A DNA stretch of 64,000 bases from Maribacter algicola (GCF_003933245.1 NZ_QUSX01000002.1:1178001-1242000), one strand, 5' to 3'. Numbered from the stretch's first letter, positions 9,460-20,376 are shown. The notes: generated by a model not told the origin, from the letters alone. Translations and numbers: made by a program.

Positions 9460-9536
9460 ATTCTAATTAGGTTCCTCTAGCTCTCTATATGGTTAAATTT
9501 ATGGTAACACCCTATAAAGAGAATAAAAAATATATG

Positions 9537-9544
9537 TAAGTTTG
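9537..9544 (+). promoter_or_regulatory. Bacteroidota -7 promoter element for lptD
   Basis: TAagTTTG matches the Bacteroidota sigma-70 -7 consensus TAnnTTTG exactly, 59 bp before the lptD start. No TTG is present at the usual -33 distance, so the match is only moderately supported. Confidence 0.4.
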
Positions 9545-9603
9545 GCATCTGAATCTCATGGCTTCTAGATTGACAAACCTTTACAAAAATAGGATATATA
9601 GCC

Positions 9604-12333
9604 TTGCAATCAAATAAACAGAACGTACTTTTCCTATTCCTACTTTTTGTTGGTGTATTTTTCGTAACAGCACAAGAGGGCAAGGTAGTCCCCCTGGAGA
9701 TTAAGGCAGAAAGAGATTCCATTGTAGCACCCCTTCTCCCCAAACCAATCGTTAACGATACCATTTTGAGGGATTCCTTGCAACGAGATTCCCTGAATAA
9801 AAAACCTCCTGTTTTATTGGACAACATAACCTACAAGGCCAAGGACTATGTTAAATTAAGCCAGCGGGAGAACAAAATCTACTTGTACAATGAGGCTGAA
9901 ATCCATTACCAGGATACCGAATTGAAGGCCGGTATCATCATTATGGATTATGTCAAAAACGAAGTATATGCTGGCAGGATAAAGGATTCCGTGGGCAATT
10001 ACACCCAACTTCCCTATTTTAAACAGGGTTCCAATGTGGTAATACCGGATTCGATCCGTTTTAATTTCGATACGCAAAAAGCCATTATTTGGAATTCCAG
10101 GACCGAACAACAGGCAGCAGCAGGCCAACTGGGGAGCGACGCCATGAAGGTCTATGCGGAAATCACAAAAAAGGAGAACGACTCCGTCTATTTTCTCAGC
10201 GAGGCAAAAATAACGACTGCCGAAGATACCATTAACCCAGATTATTACATTAGGGTGCGAAAGGCAAAGTTCGTACCAAAGAAAAAGGTGATTGCGGGGT
10301 TTAGCAACCTTTACATAGCCGATGTTCCCACGCCCATCGCCATGCCTTTCGCGTATTTTCCATTATCCGTAGGAAGTGCGCCAGGAGTCTTAATGCCCAC
10401 TTTTGGAAACGATCCTGACAGGGGTTACTTTTTACAGGATTTTGGATACTACGCTCCGTTGGGAGATTACGCCAATGTGGAGTTTTCGGGGGATTTTTAC
10501 ACGAACGGAAGTTGGGGCTTTAGAACTGCTTCCATATACACTAAACGCTATAAATACAGGGGAAACGTCAATTTTAGATACGAAAACCTGGTGACAAGTC
10601 AAAAGGGCTTTAGCGATTATAGTCTATCAAAAAACTGGAATTTACAATTTTCCCATTCCCAAGATCAAAAGGCGAGCCCCAATTCCAGGTTTTCAGCATC
10701 CGTCAATTTGGGGAGTAGCGAGTATTATAGAAATTCATTACAGCAACGCAATTTGCCCAACACGCAAAACAATACACTTTCCTCTTCCATATCCTATTCC
10801 AAAACGTTTCCCGCATACCCCTCTGTAAACCTAAGTGTAACCGCAACGCACTCCCAATTAACCTCACCAACGGCTACGACGACCAACAGGGACAATATTA
10901 ACATGACCTTACCAACCTTTCAAGCAAGCATGGAGCGTATTTTTCCATTCGCCAAAAGGGATGGCATTAAAAAAGGGGCTATACAGAATATCAACTTCCA
11001 ATACGACGTAAATGCACAGAATAGGCTCACAACGAATGATGAGGACTTTTTAACCGGAAGCATGTTCGATAACGCCAGAATTGGGGCAAGGCACCGCATT
11101 CCCATCAGTACCAATTTTAAAATTGCCAAATACTTTAGCGTTACTATGGGAGGGAATTATGAGGATGTATGGACGATGGAAACCTATGAAAGAAGCTTTG
11201 ATCCGGAAACGGAACGTGTGGTTGTGGATAGCGTAGCCGGGTTTGACCGTTACAATCAGTATAACTTAAATGCAAGTATAGGCACTACGCTGTACGGTAC
11301 GTTCAATTTTGGCGAGGACAAAAAGATACAGGCCATTAGACACGTGCTTAGGCCAACGATAAGTTATGGTTATGCCCCTTCATTTGAACAATTCTATGAT
11401 GAATATGAGGAAGGAATCAACGGTGAAGGCCGTGTGGTGCAATATAGTAGGTTTGACGGGACCCTGAACGGCGCGCCACGGTTAGGGCGCTCCAACAGCC
11501 TAAGTCTTGCTTTAAATAATGTACTGGAGGCAAAGATCAGGGACAAGGATTCCACAAAAACGGAACCAAAAAAAATACCCTTATTGAGCAATTTTAATAT
11601 ATCAACGGCCTACAATTTAGAGGCCGATTCCCTGCGCCTGAGCCCCTTGAATATAAATGGGGGAACCAATATCCTGAACAACAAAATGTCCATTAACTTC
11701 GCTGCCGGTCTAGACCCCTATGCTATTGACAATAATGGAAGGCGAATCGATACATGGAACATCGATAATGGAGGAAGTCTATTTCGATTGACACGTGCCA
11801 ACATGAACGTTTCCTATTCCATAGACAGCAAGATGTTCCAAAAGAAGAAAGAAGAAGAGGAGGAAGAGGAAGAGGATCCTTTTGATTATGTTGCCCAGAG
11901 TGGGGGTAGAACGGACGATCTTTTTGGTCGGGCCGATAGCTTTAGGGACAATCCTAGGGAAGACAGGGAAAAGGGGGATGTGGAGAACCCTGTTTATGGG
12001 ACCAAAATACCCTGGAATTTTAGGTTGGCCTATTCTGCAACCTATCTAAACAGTGCAAGACAAAACGAGTTTAGCGCGCATTCGTTAATGTTTTCTGGAG
12101 ACATAGAACTATCGCCGCGATGGAAAGTGGGCGGATCTTCTGGTTATGATTTTAAGAACAAAGGTTTTACCTTGACCCAATTACGATTTCAGAGGGACTT
12201 AAAAAGCTTTTCTATGCGATTCAATTGGACTCCTTTTGGGGAATATAGGAGATGGTACTTTTTTATAGGTATCGATGCCTCCATTTTGAGTGACCTCAAA
12301 TGGGAAAATAGAAGTCAGCCTTTTAGAAATTAA
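9604..12333 (+). CDS. lptD: LPS-assembly outer membrane protein LptD (Bacteroidota type)
   Basis: A 909-residue outer-membrane barrel protein with an N-terminal OstA-like segment that inserts lipopolysaccharide into the outer leaflet. After a signal peptide (LFLFLLFVGVFFVTAQ) comes an OstA-type region at about residues 70-250 (NEAEIHYQDTELKAGIIIMDYVKNEVYA), then a long aromatic beta-rich barrel ending in SILSDLKWENRSQPFRN. A Glu-rich loop (eight Glu in a row after KKK) occurs near residue 750. The start is TTG: no ATG lies between the in-frame stop at 9571-9573 and the signal peptide. A 19-codon open frame (9558-9617) overlaps this start. The gene is divergent from the amidase and followed closely by ridA. 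Confidence 0.88.
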   Translation: MQSNKQNVLFLFLLFVGVFFVTAQEGKVVPLEIKAERDSIVAPLLPKPIVNDTILRDSLQRDSLNKKPPVLLDNITYKAKDYVKLSQRENKIYLYNEAEIHYQDTELKAGIIIMDYVKNEVYAGRIKDSVGNYTQLPYFKQGSNVVIPDSIRFNFDTQKAIIWNSRTEQQAAAGQLGSDAMKVYAEITKKENDSVYFLSEAKITTAEDTINPDYYIRVRKAKFVPKKKVIAGFSNLYIADVPTPIAMPFAYFPLSVGSAPGVLMPTFGNDPDRGYFLQDFGYYAPLGDYANVEFSGDFYTNGSWGFRTASIYTKRYKYRGNVNFRYENLVTSQKGFSDYSLSKNWNLQFSHSQDQKASPNSRFSASVNLGSSEYYRNSLQQRNLPNTQNNTLSSSISYSKTFPAYPSVNLSVTATHSQLTSPTATTTNRDNINMTLPTFQASMERIFPFAKRDGIKKGAIQNINFQYDVNAQNRLTTNDEDFLTGSMFDNARIGARHRIPISTNFKIAKYFSVTMGGNYEDVWTMETYERSFDPETERVVVDSVAGFDRYNQYNLNASIGTTLYGTFNFGEDKKIQAIRHVLRPTISYGYAPSFEQFYDEYEEGINGEGRVVQYSRFDGTLNGAPRLGRSNSLSLALNNVLEAKIRDKDSTKTEPKKIPLLSNFNISTAYNLEADSLRLSPLNINGGTNILNNKMSINFAAGLDPYAIDNNGRRIDTWNIDNGGSLFRLTRANMNVSYSIDSKMFQKKKEEEEEEEEDPFDYVAQSGGRTDDLFGRADSFRDNPREDREKGDVENPVYGTKIPWNFRLAYSATYLNSARQNEFSAHSLMFSGDIELSPRWKVGGSSGYDFKNKGFTLTQLRFQRDLKSFSMRFNWTPFGEYRRWYFFIGIDASILSDLKWENRSQPFRN

Positions 12334-12346
12334 AAAAACATACTTT

Positions 12347-12730
12347 ATGAAAAAAATAATAAATACCACAAAGGCTCCAGCGCCAATAGGACCTTATAAC
12401 CAAGCTATTTTAATTGGGGATACCCTTTATATTTCCGGACAGATTCCCTTAAATCCAGAAACAGGTGAATTGGTTACGGGGGACATCAAAAAAGAGACCC
12501 AACAATCCATGGAAAATCTAAAGGCCATTCTGCAAGAAGCTGGAATGACCTTTGAAAATGTTGTAAAATCGGCTATTTTCTTGAGCGATATGAACCAATT
12601 CGCCCACGTTAACGAAGTATACGGTTCTTATTTTAATCCAGATACCGCGCCTGCAAGGGAAACCGTGGAAGTAGCCAATCTACCGAAATTTGTAAACGTA
12701 GAAATCTCAATGATCGCCGTACAGTTCTAA
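12347..12730 (+). CDS. ridA: RidA family enamine/imine deaminase
   Basis: 127 residues, the standard RidA length. It hydrolyses reactive 2-aminoacrylate and related enamines to ketoacids plus ammonia, protecting PLP enzymes in the cytoplasm. Visible family motifs are APAPIGPYNQA near residue 10, YISGQIPLNPETGELV, the conserved Arg in APARETVEVANLPK, and EISMIAVQF at the C-terminus. The start at 12347 (MKKIINTTKAP) is preferred over an upstream in-frame ATG inside lptD, because family members begin this way. It starts 13 bp after lptD and is probably co-transcribed. It ends 3 bp before the convergent kinase gene. Confidence 0.93.
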   Translation: MKKIINTTKAPAPIGPYNQAILIGDTLYISGQIPLNPETGELVTGDIKKETQQSMENLKAILQEAGMTFENVVKSAIFLSDMNQFAHVNEVYGSYFNPDTAPARETVEVANLPKFVNVEISMIAVQF

Positions 12731-12733
12731 TAG

Positions 12734-13585
12734 TTACATATTCTCCCTGTGAAATACGACCAGGCCTTCGATGGGCTTTTGGCGAATCACCCCAACAATC
12801 AAATCATTGCGCTGTAGCACGGTTGTAAGTTCATCCCTAAGAAAATAAGCTATACTGCCCACAAAATTAATGGGAACTTTGGTGGCCAAATCGAACTGCA
12901 TGATGTAATTGTTGATGAATTGCTGGAAGCCTTTATCTATAACGCCCTTGGAATACGGATGATTCTTATTTTCTATCAAAAACCTGGCGAAGGTTGCCAA
13001 ATACGTATTAGGATTAGGTTGTTTGTATAAATTATCCTTGATCACATCTGCATCTAAATTGTATTGGCTGGCAAATTTATTCGCAAGATCTTTGGGAATC
13101 TTATTGAAATAATAGTCACGTATCAATTTTCTTCCAAAGAAATTCCCGCTGCCGTCATCCATGGGAATATATCCCAAAGAGGTTACTTTCTGATGTAATT
13201 TTTCTCCGTCGTAATAACTGCAGTTGGAACCTGTACCTAAAATGCATACAATTCCCTGTTGCCCAACCTTGGTTGTGGCAAATATGGCTGCATAGGTATC
13301 TTCCTTGACATCGGCTACGGCATTTGGAAAAAAATCCTTGAAAATGTCCTTGAGAAAATTTTTCATTCGGTCCGTACCGCATCCGGCACCATAAAAAAAC
13401 AATTGGCTAACTTTTTCCCTATTCTTGGAAAGCTCAAAGTTATTCGCCAACCTATCCTCGATGACATCCTTGGTCAAAACTTCCGGACTCAACCCTAGGG
13501 TCTGGGTCAAAAAGAGCTGATCACCATTTTCATCCAATGCGATCCAATCAGATTTGGTCGCTCCACTATCCACTATTAAAATCAT
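12734..13585 (-). CDS. BadF/BadG-type ATPase, probable N-acetylglucosamine kinase
   Basis: 283 residues of the ASKHA fold. The phosphate-1 loop is DSGATKSDW (residues 6-14), and a second glycine-rich loop is CILGTGSNC, followed by DDGSGNFFGRKL. This matches the BadF/BadG/BcrA/BcrD family, whose short members in Bacteroidota are usually taken as GlcNAc or glucosamine kinases. Phosphorylating free GlcNAc released by the GH3 enzymes in this window would give GlcNAc-6-P for the NagB pathway; that link is inference. The gene starts 12 bp after a terminator hairpin that follows gapA, so its expression may depend on read-through or on a promoter within the gapA end. Confidence 0.85.
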   Translation of the reverse strand: MILIVDSGATKSDWIALDENGDQLFLTQTLGLSPEVLTKDVIEDRLANNFELSKNREKVSQLFFYGAGCGTDRMKNFLKDIFKDFFPNAVADVKEDTYAAIFATTKVGQQGIVCILGTGSNCSYYDGEKLHQKVTSLGYIPMDDGSGNFFGRKLIRDYYFNKIPKDLANKFASQYNLDADVIKDNLYKQPNPNTYLATFARFLIENKNHPYSKGVIDKGFQQFINNYIMQFDLATKVPINFVGSIAYFLRDELTTVLQRNDLIVGVIRQKPIEGLVVFHRENM

Positions 13586-13596
13586 GCCTTGCTGTT

Positions 13597-13646
13597 TAAA
13601 AAATAATCCTGAAAATAAGGAAAAAATACCTCATTCACAGGATTAT
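13597..13646 (-). terminator. Rho-independent terminator after gapA
   Basis: On the minus strand the arms ATAATCCTG (13646-13638) and CAGGATTAT (13611-13603) pair perfectly over 9 bp. The inner stretch TGAATGAGG can pair imperfectly with CCTTATTTTCA, and six T follow. It sits 21 bp after the gapA stop and only 12 bp before the downstream kinase ATG, so it could also act as an attenuator. Confidence 0.75.
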
Positions 13647-13667
13647 CATTATAAATCTAATTGCCTA

Positions 13668-14672
<1,005 letters not shown>

Positions 14673-14696
14673 CTATTGTTTTTATCGATTATATTT

Positions 14697-15683
14697 TTAA
14701 GTTGTCATTATTTCTGAGACACGGATAAGTTCCTTGTCTATTTTAGTATGCCCTTTGATCGCTTTATTAATGGGCGTAAGGGTTATTTTATTATCCTGTA
14801 CGCCAACCATAAGACTGGTCTTTCCCTCCAGCAGGGATTCCACGGCCTTTACACCCATTCTACTGGCCAATACGCGGTCGTAACAAGAGGGTGCGCCTCC
14901 ACGTTGCATATGCCCCAATACGGATACCCTCACATCATATATAGGAAGATGTTTTTCAACATACTCTTTGAGCTCAAACACATTTTTACCCGTTTTGTCA
15001 CCTTCGGCCACAATAACGATACTTGAAGATTTCCCCGACTCCTTACTTCTCTTTAAAGATTCCAACAAGCGATCCAAACCTAGGTTTTCCTCTGGAATCA
15101 AAATCTCCTCGGCACCTGCGCCAACACCCGCATTTAAGGCGATATGTCCAACATCCCTGCCCATAACTTCCACGAAGAACAAACGGTTGTGGGAACTGGC
15201 CGTATCCCTTATCTTATCAATGCAATCGACCACTGTATTCAATGCAGTATCGAAACCAAGGGTAAAACTTGTTCCAAAAATATCGTTGTCTATGGTTCCT
15301 GGGATTCCCATAATAGGGAAGTTGAATTCCTTATTGAAAATCATTGCGCCGGTAAAACTACCATCACCACCAATTACGACGAAAGCGTCAATACCTGCGG
15401 CGACCAATTGGTCATGGGCCTTTTTCCTGCCTTCTGGAGTTCTAAATTCCGTACATCTGGCAGATTTCAATATAGTACCGCCCTTGTTGATAATATTGTT
15501 AACGCTTCTGGCATCCATAGGCTTAAAATCCCCTTCTATCATTCCTTGATAACCCCTATAGATTCCAACACAATCAACCTTCATGTACGCGCAAGTTCTT
15601 ACAACCGAACGTATGGCCGCATTCATTCCGGGAGAATCACCCCCAGAAGTTAGCACTGCTATTTTTTTTATGTTTGAAGACAT
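14697..15683 (-). CDS. pfkA: ATP-dependent 6-phosphofructokinase
   Basis: 328 residues, a normal bacterial PfkA length. It phosphorylates fructose-6-phosphate, the committed step of glycolysis. Motifs: LTSGGDSPGMNAAIR (11-25), GGDGS at 105-109 (ATP type, where pyrophosphate enzymes have GGDDT) and PGTIDNDIFGTSFTLGFDTA from 128 with the catalytic Asp. The start MSSNIKKIAVLTSGG at 15683 is chosen over an in-frame ATG 20 codons upstream, because that extension lies outside the family fold. It leads the pfkA-gapA operon; a weak -7 match (TAatTTCG) lies upstream on the minus strand. Confidence 0.96.
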   Translation of the reverse strand: MSSNIKKIAVLTSGGDSPGMNAAIRSVVRTCAYMKVDCVGIYRGYQGMIEGDFKPMDARSVNNIINKGGTILKSARCTEFRTPEGRKKAHDQLVAAGIDAFVVIGGDGSFTGAMIFNKEFNFPIMGIPGTIDNDIFGTSFTLGFDTALNTVVDCIDKIRDTASSHNRLFFVEVMGRDVGHIALNAGVGAGAEEILIPEENLGLDRLLESLKRSKESGKSSSIVIVAEGDKTGKNVFELKEYVEKHLPIYDVRVSVLGHMQRGGAPSCYDRVLASRMGVKAVESLLEGKTSLMVGVQDNKITLTPINKAIKGHTKIDKELIRVSEIMTT

Positions 15684-15858
15684 CCGAAAAATTAAGCCAA
15701 CGAAATTAGTAAAACTTCTTTCAATTATGAAATGTGTGATCAATGACTTTGACCATAAAACCCTGAAATAGCATAATGATGTTACATTTTAACCAAAAAA
15801 TGACCTAAACCTGTATTTAATTAACATTGGACTATGAATCCGAAATCAAAAAAAGAAT

Positions 15859-18800
15859 TTAGAAGGATTTTGGTTTTGCATAAAAGTTGAGCAAACTATC
15901 CTTTCCCATTACAGAAATAGGCGGTTCTTGGGGCTCAATGATCTTGACTCCTGGGGGATTCTGCTTTGTATCCTTATTGAGTATTTTCCTGAACAGTTCC
16001 TTAAAGCTATCAAAGTCGACTTCATAGGATAACCCGGCGCCCTGAGTAGAACCTTGTTGATCGGGTAGGAAGGCCTGGATTTCACTTTGCCTGCTGAAGA
16101 ATTTTGCACTCAGACTTCCTTCCTCGTTCAACAGCAATTGAATTTCAAAATCCCCTGCAACCAAGGTTTCACTGGTTCCACCCACTGGAACCCCTACTTT
16201 ACCGTTGAACAATACCCGATCTGATATTTGCGTAGAGACCGTTACGCCTATTCTATCGTCCGTTTCCAATTGGGCCCCTTGATACCCTTGTTCGTAGGAC
16301 AAACCAAAGTTCAACTTGTCATTTCCGCCGCCCAAAAGTGAATTCAATATACCCGATGCGCTTTGTACCAAGTTGCCCGTAATGGCCTGTTGGTTGATTC
16401 CACTCTGGTCGTTGACAAAATTTCCTTGGGCCAAAAGGAATATGGCATTTTTCTCGGCCACCGTTGGATCCTGTAAGGCATACTCCAGTTCAGATTTAAC
16501 AATGGAGTTCGTGCCCGGAAAATCTATACCGAATTCAATATCTGGATTTTGAAGTTCACCGGTCAACTGAATGATCACATCCGTTGGTATTCTTTGGGTA
16601 TATCCCTGATTTTCCAACAGGGGTGCAGGGTTTGCGGTTAGTGAATACACCGCTTCCATATTCAACTGGGCCTCTAAGGGTTTTTGATTCCAGTTTATCT
16701 GGCCCCCAGGCTCCACGACAAATGTCTTATCTATTATGCCGCCAAATTTGTACCTGAACTGCCCGGTCACCACCACAAAATCACCATACATTTCAAATTT
16801 GCCATTCGTGTTTATCTGTATCAGAAGAATACCTTCCCCGGTACCTTTTAGGGAACTTCCTGTTTTGGTATCCGTCACTATTTCCACCTCGGCTTCTGGG
16901 GTAACATCCAAATTGAATTCCAATTCCAGTCCTTGGTAATCCTTTAATTGCCGTTGTTCGTCGATGGAATTGACCTTATCCTTTTCCACAAAATTGATAA
17001 AGGAGTAGTCCCCTACACTCGCAACATCGCTTAAAGGTATTTTCAAGGAAGTTCCCCTGGCCGTTTCTCCATCAACGGTTATGTTCAACGCCGTTGTTGG
17101 CCCATAAATTCTTCCCGTACCATTAAGATAGCCAGTTCCATAATATAGATCACCTTCCTTAAACTCCGTATTTAAGATCAAGAATCTATTATTATTGGTG
17201 TCCACGTTGAAATTTAATACCCAATTGTCAAAATAACTATGGGTGATGGTGCCGTCCAAATTGGCCCGTGTACCCATGGCAACATCAGAAAGTGCAATAT
17301 TCTCAAAATCAAAAGTCTGGTTTTCCAACCGTACCCTTGACCTTGGGGCAAAGGCATAGTCAACATTTAAATACGGTATGGCGATGCCAGCATTTTCCAA
17401 GGTCACTAATCCGTTGAAGTTTGGATTGTCTACGGGTCCAGTCACGTTGACCCTCCCCTCTAGATTACCCCGAATATGGTCAATTACGCCCTCGCCCAAG
17501 GGATTGAATGGATTTAGTGGGAATTTATTGAAATTTGCTACCAAGTTGGCCGTAGGCATTTCGTCCTTATTCTCGATTTTGCCCACAACACCAAACTTCT
17601 CGACACCATTGTCGGACAGTTGTGAATTTACCTGAAACTCCGTTAAATCCCTATTCCCCACGATACTTATGGCCAAATCCCCCATAGGCATTTCATTGAT
17701 GGCAAATCGATCTATGTTCAAATTGGAAGAAGGTAGGTATATGCCATCCTTTTGTAGTATGTTCAGGTTCCCGTTAACCTCCCCTTGCAACTTCAGGCTG
17801 TCTATTACCGGTGTAATTTTGTTTAGGGATACAATTTTAAATTGAAGCTGAAGGTCCTTATAGGTAGAGTCTGCCAATTGTCCCCGCAACCTAATCTGCT
17901 CCTCTTCATCGTTGTTCATGACGATTTCCTCAATCGAAATACTGTCAAGTGCCCTATTTAGAATCACCTTGTTTTTGGTATTCCCGTCCTTGTTCAAAAT
18001 CCATTTGTTCCCCTTAAAACTGACATCCGAGGTTTTTAGACCTATAACCGACTTGTTGTTCGCATTGAACGTATGATAGAAGTTAAGGTTGTAGCTGTCG
18101 TTATATTCACTACCTCCCTTAAATTCCGACCTAAAAAATAGGGTATCCTTCAAGGTGGTATTGATAAGATTGAAATCCTTGACATCGTAGTAGGGCGTCT
18201 TTAAGTCGCCCACGGAAACATAGGTGTTGAACAAGGGGTTCTTATTGTCTATCTGCACCTCTATATTATCGGCCTCGTTACCAAAGGCCACAATACTGGG
18301 CGATTCAAAGTTCAGTTTAAAATCACCTTCGTCCGATACTATTTTACCGCGGATAAACGTATTGGGGTCAAACCTCACTTCTGGAAAGAACACATCCACA
18401 ATCTTATTGTATATCTTAAAATTGAAGCTCAGGTTCTGTCCGCCGGAAATCTTAAAGGGCCTATAATTGGTGTAAATACTACCAATTGAATTCTGCACCA
18501 ATTTGCCCAATTCCCTAACGCGGAAGTTTCCTTTCATAAAACCCGTGATAATGTCCGGGGAATTGATGTCGATTACGCGTACAGAATCGCTTTCAAAGGA
18601 AGAGGTAACGGTAAAATCCTCAAAGTAGTAGGTATCGTTCTTGTTCTGAAAATTGGTCTTGGTAAAATTTACGTCACCAACGATGTTGTCCAGAGTATTG
18701 CCACGGATGTTCATACTTACATCGCCCTTGAAAATGGAAACACTGTCATTTATAAAATTCAGTCGTTTTAAATCCGCGTAATCTACGGAAGCCTTAAAAT

Positions 18801-20292
18801 TGAAATTGTTGCTTTCCTCTCCAAAATCGGCCAGACCCTTAAAATTGAACTTTAAGTTTTCATCATTGCTCGTCAAAGAACCATCGAACAATTGTTCCTT
18901 TAAGATACCGGACACTTTAATATCCTGATAATTATAATTATTGAACTCAATTGAATAGATCTGCCCAATGACCTCGGTATTCAATTTTTCCGTAACGAAT
19001 CCCTGTCCTTCCACATTAAAGTCCAAATTGGTTTTTCCAAAGCTTTTGCTATTTACAAATTCACCCAAATCAAAATCGATCAAGGAAATGAACCCGCTGT
19101 AAGTGGCATTGTCGATATTGTTGAAATTGGTCAAAAGAATATCAGAATAACTACTACCAACCGCGGTATTTAGATTCACTTTTGCATCAATGGAAGAATC
19201 CGTAACGAGCGCATCTCCCCGGATCGTGAACTGTCCTAACTTACTGAAGGTTGATGGTAACGAATTACCTATCAAATTGGGCAAAAGGGCATTCAATTGG
19301 TAGTAGCTACTGGTTACATTTCGCATGTGCGCATCCAGTATAAAGGATTCCTGTTTATTAAAGAGGTGTTTAAAATTGAAATCCCCCCTTATCCCCGTAT
19401 TATCGGAAACCAGAAAAAGATTATTAATGTTTATATCGTTCAGGACACCGTTTAAACTAGCGGTAAGGGTCGCTGTTTTTCCTTGTCCAAATTCGTTATA
19501 AACCAAATTGATTTCATCAAATGAAACCGTTGATTCCTCAAAATCGGCCACTACATTTACCTTATTTAAGAAATCCTTAAAATCCTCCCTATTGTAGTTG
19601 AAGACGATGGTTCCATCAAGATTGGAAAGCGGCGTCTTGATTTTAAGGGAATCAAATCGCATTTGTTCCTTGGTATATTTAAACTCCGTTTTTAAGTTTT
19701 CGACAAGGATTCCCCTTTTGCTCAAAAAGGACATTTTATCGATACCTGCGGTTACTTCCGGCCCAAGAATTTGAAAGTCGTTCGCCTCTATGTTCAAATT
19801 CTTAAAATGCAAAGCTTCTTCGTTCTCCAAGTTTTCATCAATGTATTGAAACCTACTGTTTTCTATATCCACAAAAGACGAAGAGAAAAAGAAAGGCGGC
19901 GTTCCAGGAGACCTGGGCTTGCCATCATCCAGTTTGTCCACAAAGACATTTATATTGGTCTCTTGCTCACCAAAATAGGTTTTAAGTTTAAAATGCAGTT
20001 CGTCAATTTCAATGTCTCCAAACTCCAACCGTCCCTTTGCCAAATTGCCTATACTGACTATGGAAGTTTTCAATTCGTTGATATAAAACAATGTATCCCG
20101 CCTATAATCCTCCACATAAATACCATTAAGAGAAGTATCCCAGGATATTAAGGAGACCCGTAATCTATCTACATTGATATTGGTACCAAACTCCTTGTTT
20201 ATTGAGTCCGTCGCATACTTGGCAAGTGTGGTCTGAACAATAGGCAATGAGAGTACAATAGTCCCCAAAACACAGGTCAACAATAGAACCAA
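15859..20292 (-). CDS. TamB-domain (AsmA-like) intermembrane transport protein
   Basis: At least 1477 residues. One N-terminal membrane segment (VLLLTCVLGTIVLSLPIV) is followed by a very long beta-rich repetitive body and a C-terminal TamB domain (about the last 400 residues, with LEAQLNMEAVYSLTANP, QRIPTDVIIQLTGELQNPDIEFGIDFPG and NFGLSYEQGYQG). TamB-like proteins span the periplasm and move phospholipids or help outer-membrane assembly. The start is uncertain: the open frame reaches back to a TGA at 20356-20358 with no ATG, and the residues before position 20292 (IKKLRKILVRTL) look like the natural positive cap of the membrane helix. The true start is therefore probably a rare codon somewhat upstream. 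It is divergent from tsaD with overlapping 5' regions. Confidence 0.88.
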   Translation of the reverse strand: MVLLLTCVLGTIVLSLPIVQTTLAKYATDSINKEFGTNINVDRLRVSLISWDTSLNGIYVEDYRRDTLFYINELKTSIVSIGNLAKGRLEFGDIEIDELHFKLKTYFGEQETNINVFVDKLDDGKPRSPGTPPFFFSSSFVDIENSRFQYIDENLENEEALHFKNLNIEANDFQILGPEVTAGIDKMSFLSKRGILVENLKTEFKYTKEQMRFDSLKIKTPLSNLDGTIVFNYNREDFKDFLNKVNVVADFEESTVSFDEINLVYNEFGQGKTATLTASLNGVLNDININNLFLVSDNTGIRGDFNFKHLFNKQESFILDAHMRNVTSSYYQLNALLPNLIGNSLPSTFSKLGQFTIRGDALVTDSSIDAKVNLNTAVGSSYSDILLTNFNNIDNATYSGFISLIDFDLGEFVNSKSFGKTNLDFNVEGQGFVTEKLNTEVIGQIYSIEFNNYNYQDIKVSGILKEQLFDGSLTSNDENLKFNFKGLADFGEESNNFNFKASVDYADLKRLNFINDSVSIFKGDVSMNIRGNTLDNIVGDVNFTKTNFQNKNDTYYFEDFTVTSSFESDSVRVIDINSPDIITGFMKGNFRVRELGKLVQNSIGSIYTNYRPFKISGGQNLSFNFKIYNKIVDVFFPEVRFDPNTFIRGKIVSDEGDFKLNFESPSIVAFGNEADNIEVQIDNKNPLFNTYVSVGDLKTPYYDVKDFNLINTTLKDTLFFRSEFKGGSEYNDSYNLNFYHTFNANNKSVIGLKTSDVSFKGNKWILNKDGNTKNKVILNRALDSISIEEIVMNNDEEEQIRLRGQLADSTYKDLQLQFKIVSLNKITPVIDSLKLQGEVNGNLNILQKDGIYLPSSNLNIDRFAINEMPMGDLAISIVGNRDLTEFQVNSQLSDNGVEKFGVVGKIENKDEMPTANLVANFNKFPLNPFNPLGEGVIDHIRGNLEGRVNVTGPVDNPNFNGLVTLENAGIAIPYLNVDYAFAPRSRVRLENQTFDFENIALSDVAMGTRANLDGTITHSYFDNWVLNFNVDTNNNRFLILNTEFKEGDLYYGTGYLNGTGRIYGPTTALNITVDGETARGTSLKIPLSDVASVGDYSFINFVEKDKVNSIDEQRQLKDYQGLELEFNLDVTPEAEVEIVTDTKTGSSLKGTGEGILLIQINTNGKFEMYGDFVVVTGQFRYKFGGIIDKTFVVEPGGQINWNQKPLEAQLNMEAVYSLTANPAPLLENQGYTQRIPTDVIIQLTGELQNPDIEFGIDFPGTNSIVKSELEYALQDPTVAEKNAIFLLAQGNFVNDQSGINQQAITGNLVQSASGILNSLLGGGNDKLNFGLSYEQGYQGAQLETDDRIGVTVSTQISDRVLFNGKVGVPVGGTSETLVAGDFEIQLLLNEEGSLSAKFFSRQSEIQAFLPDQQGSTQGAGLSYEVDFDSFKELFRKILNKDTKQNPPGVKIIEPQEPPISVMGKDSLLNFYAKPKSF

Positions 20293-20323
20293 AAGTGTTC
20301 TAACCAGTATTTTTCTAAGTTTT

Positions 20324-20351
20324 TTGATAGGGCTATTATGTTTTACCTTTG
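20324..20351 (+). promoter_or_regulatory. Promoter of tsaD (TTG, 17 bp, TAccTTTG)
   Basis: TTG at 20324-20326 and TAccTTTG at 20344-20351 are separated by 17 bp, matching the Bacteroidota -33/-7 promoter layout. Transcription would begin near 20357. That is downstream of the ATG at 20338 and upstream of the TTG at 20377, which supports the later start for tsaD. Confidence 0.6.
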
Positions 20352-20376
20352 TATTTCAATTTTTATTCCAAACCCG

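Noticed and set aside
14968..15653. Overlapping plus-strand frames of 169-193 codons opposite pfkA
   Set aside because: pfkA matches its family from end to end; the opposite frames show no recognisable domain.
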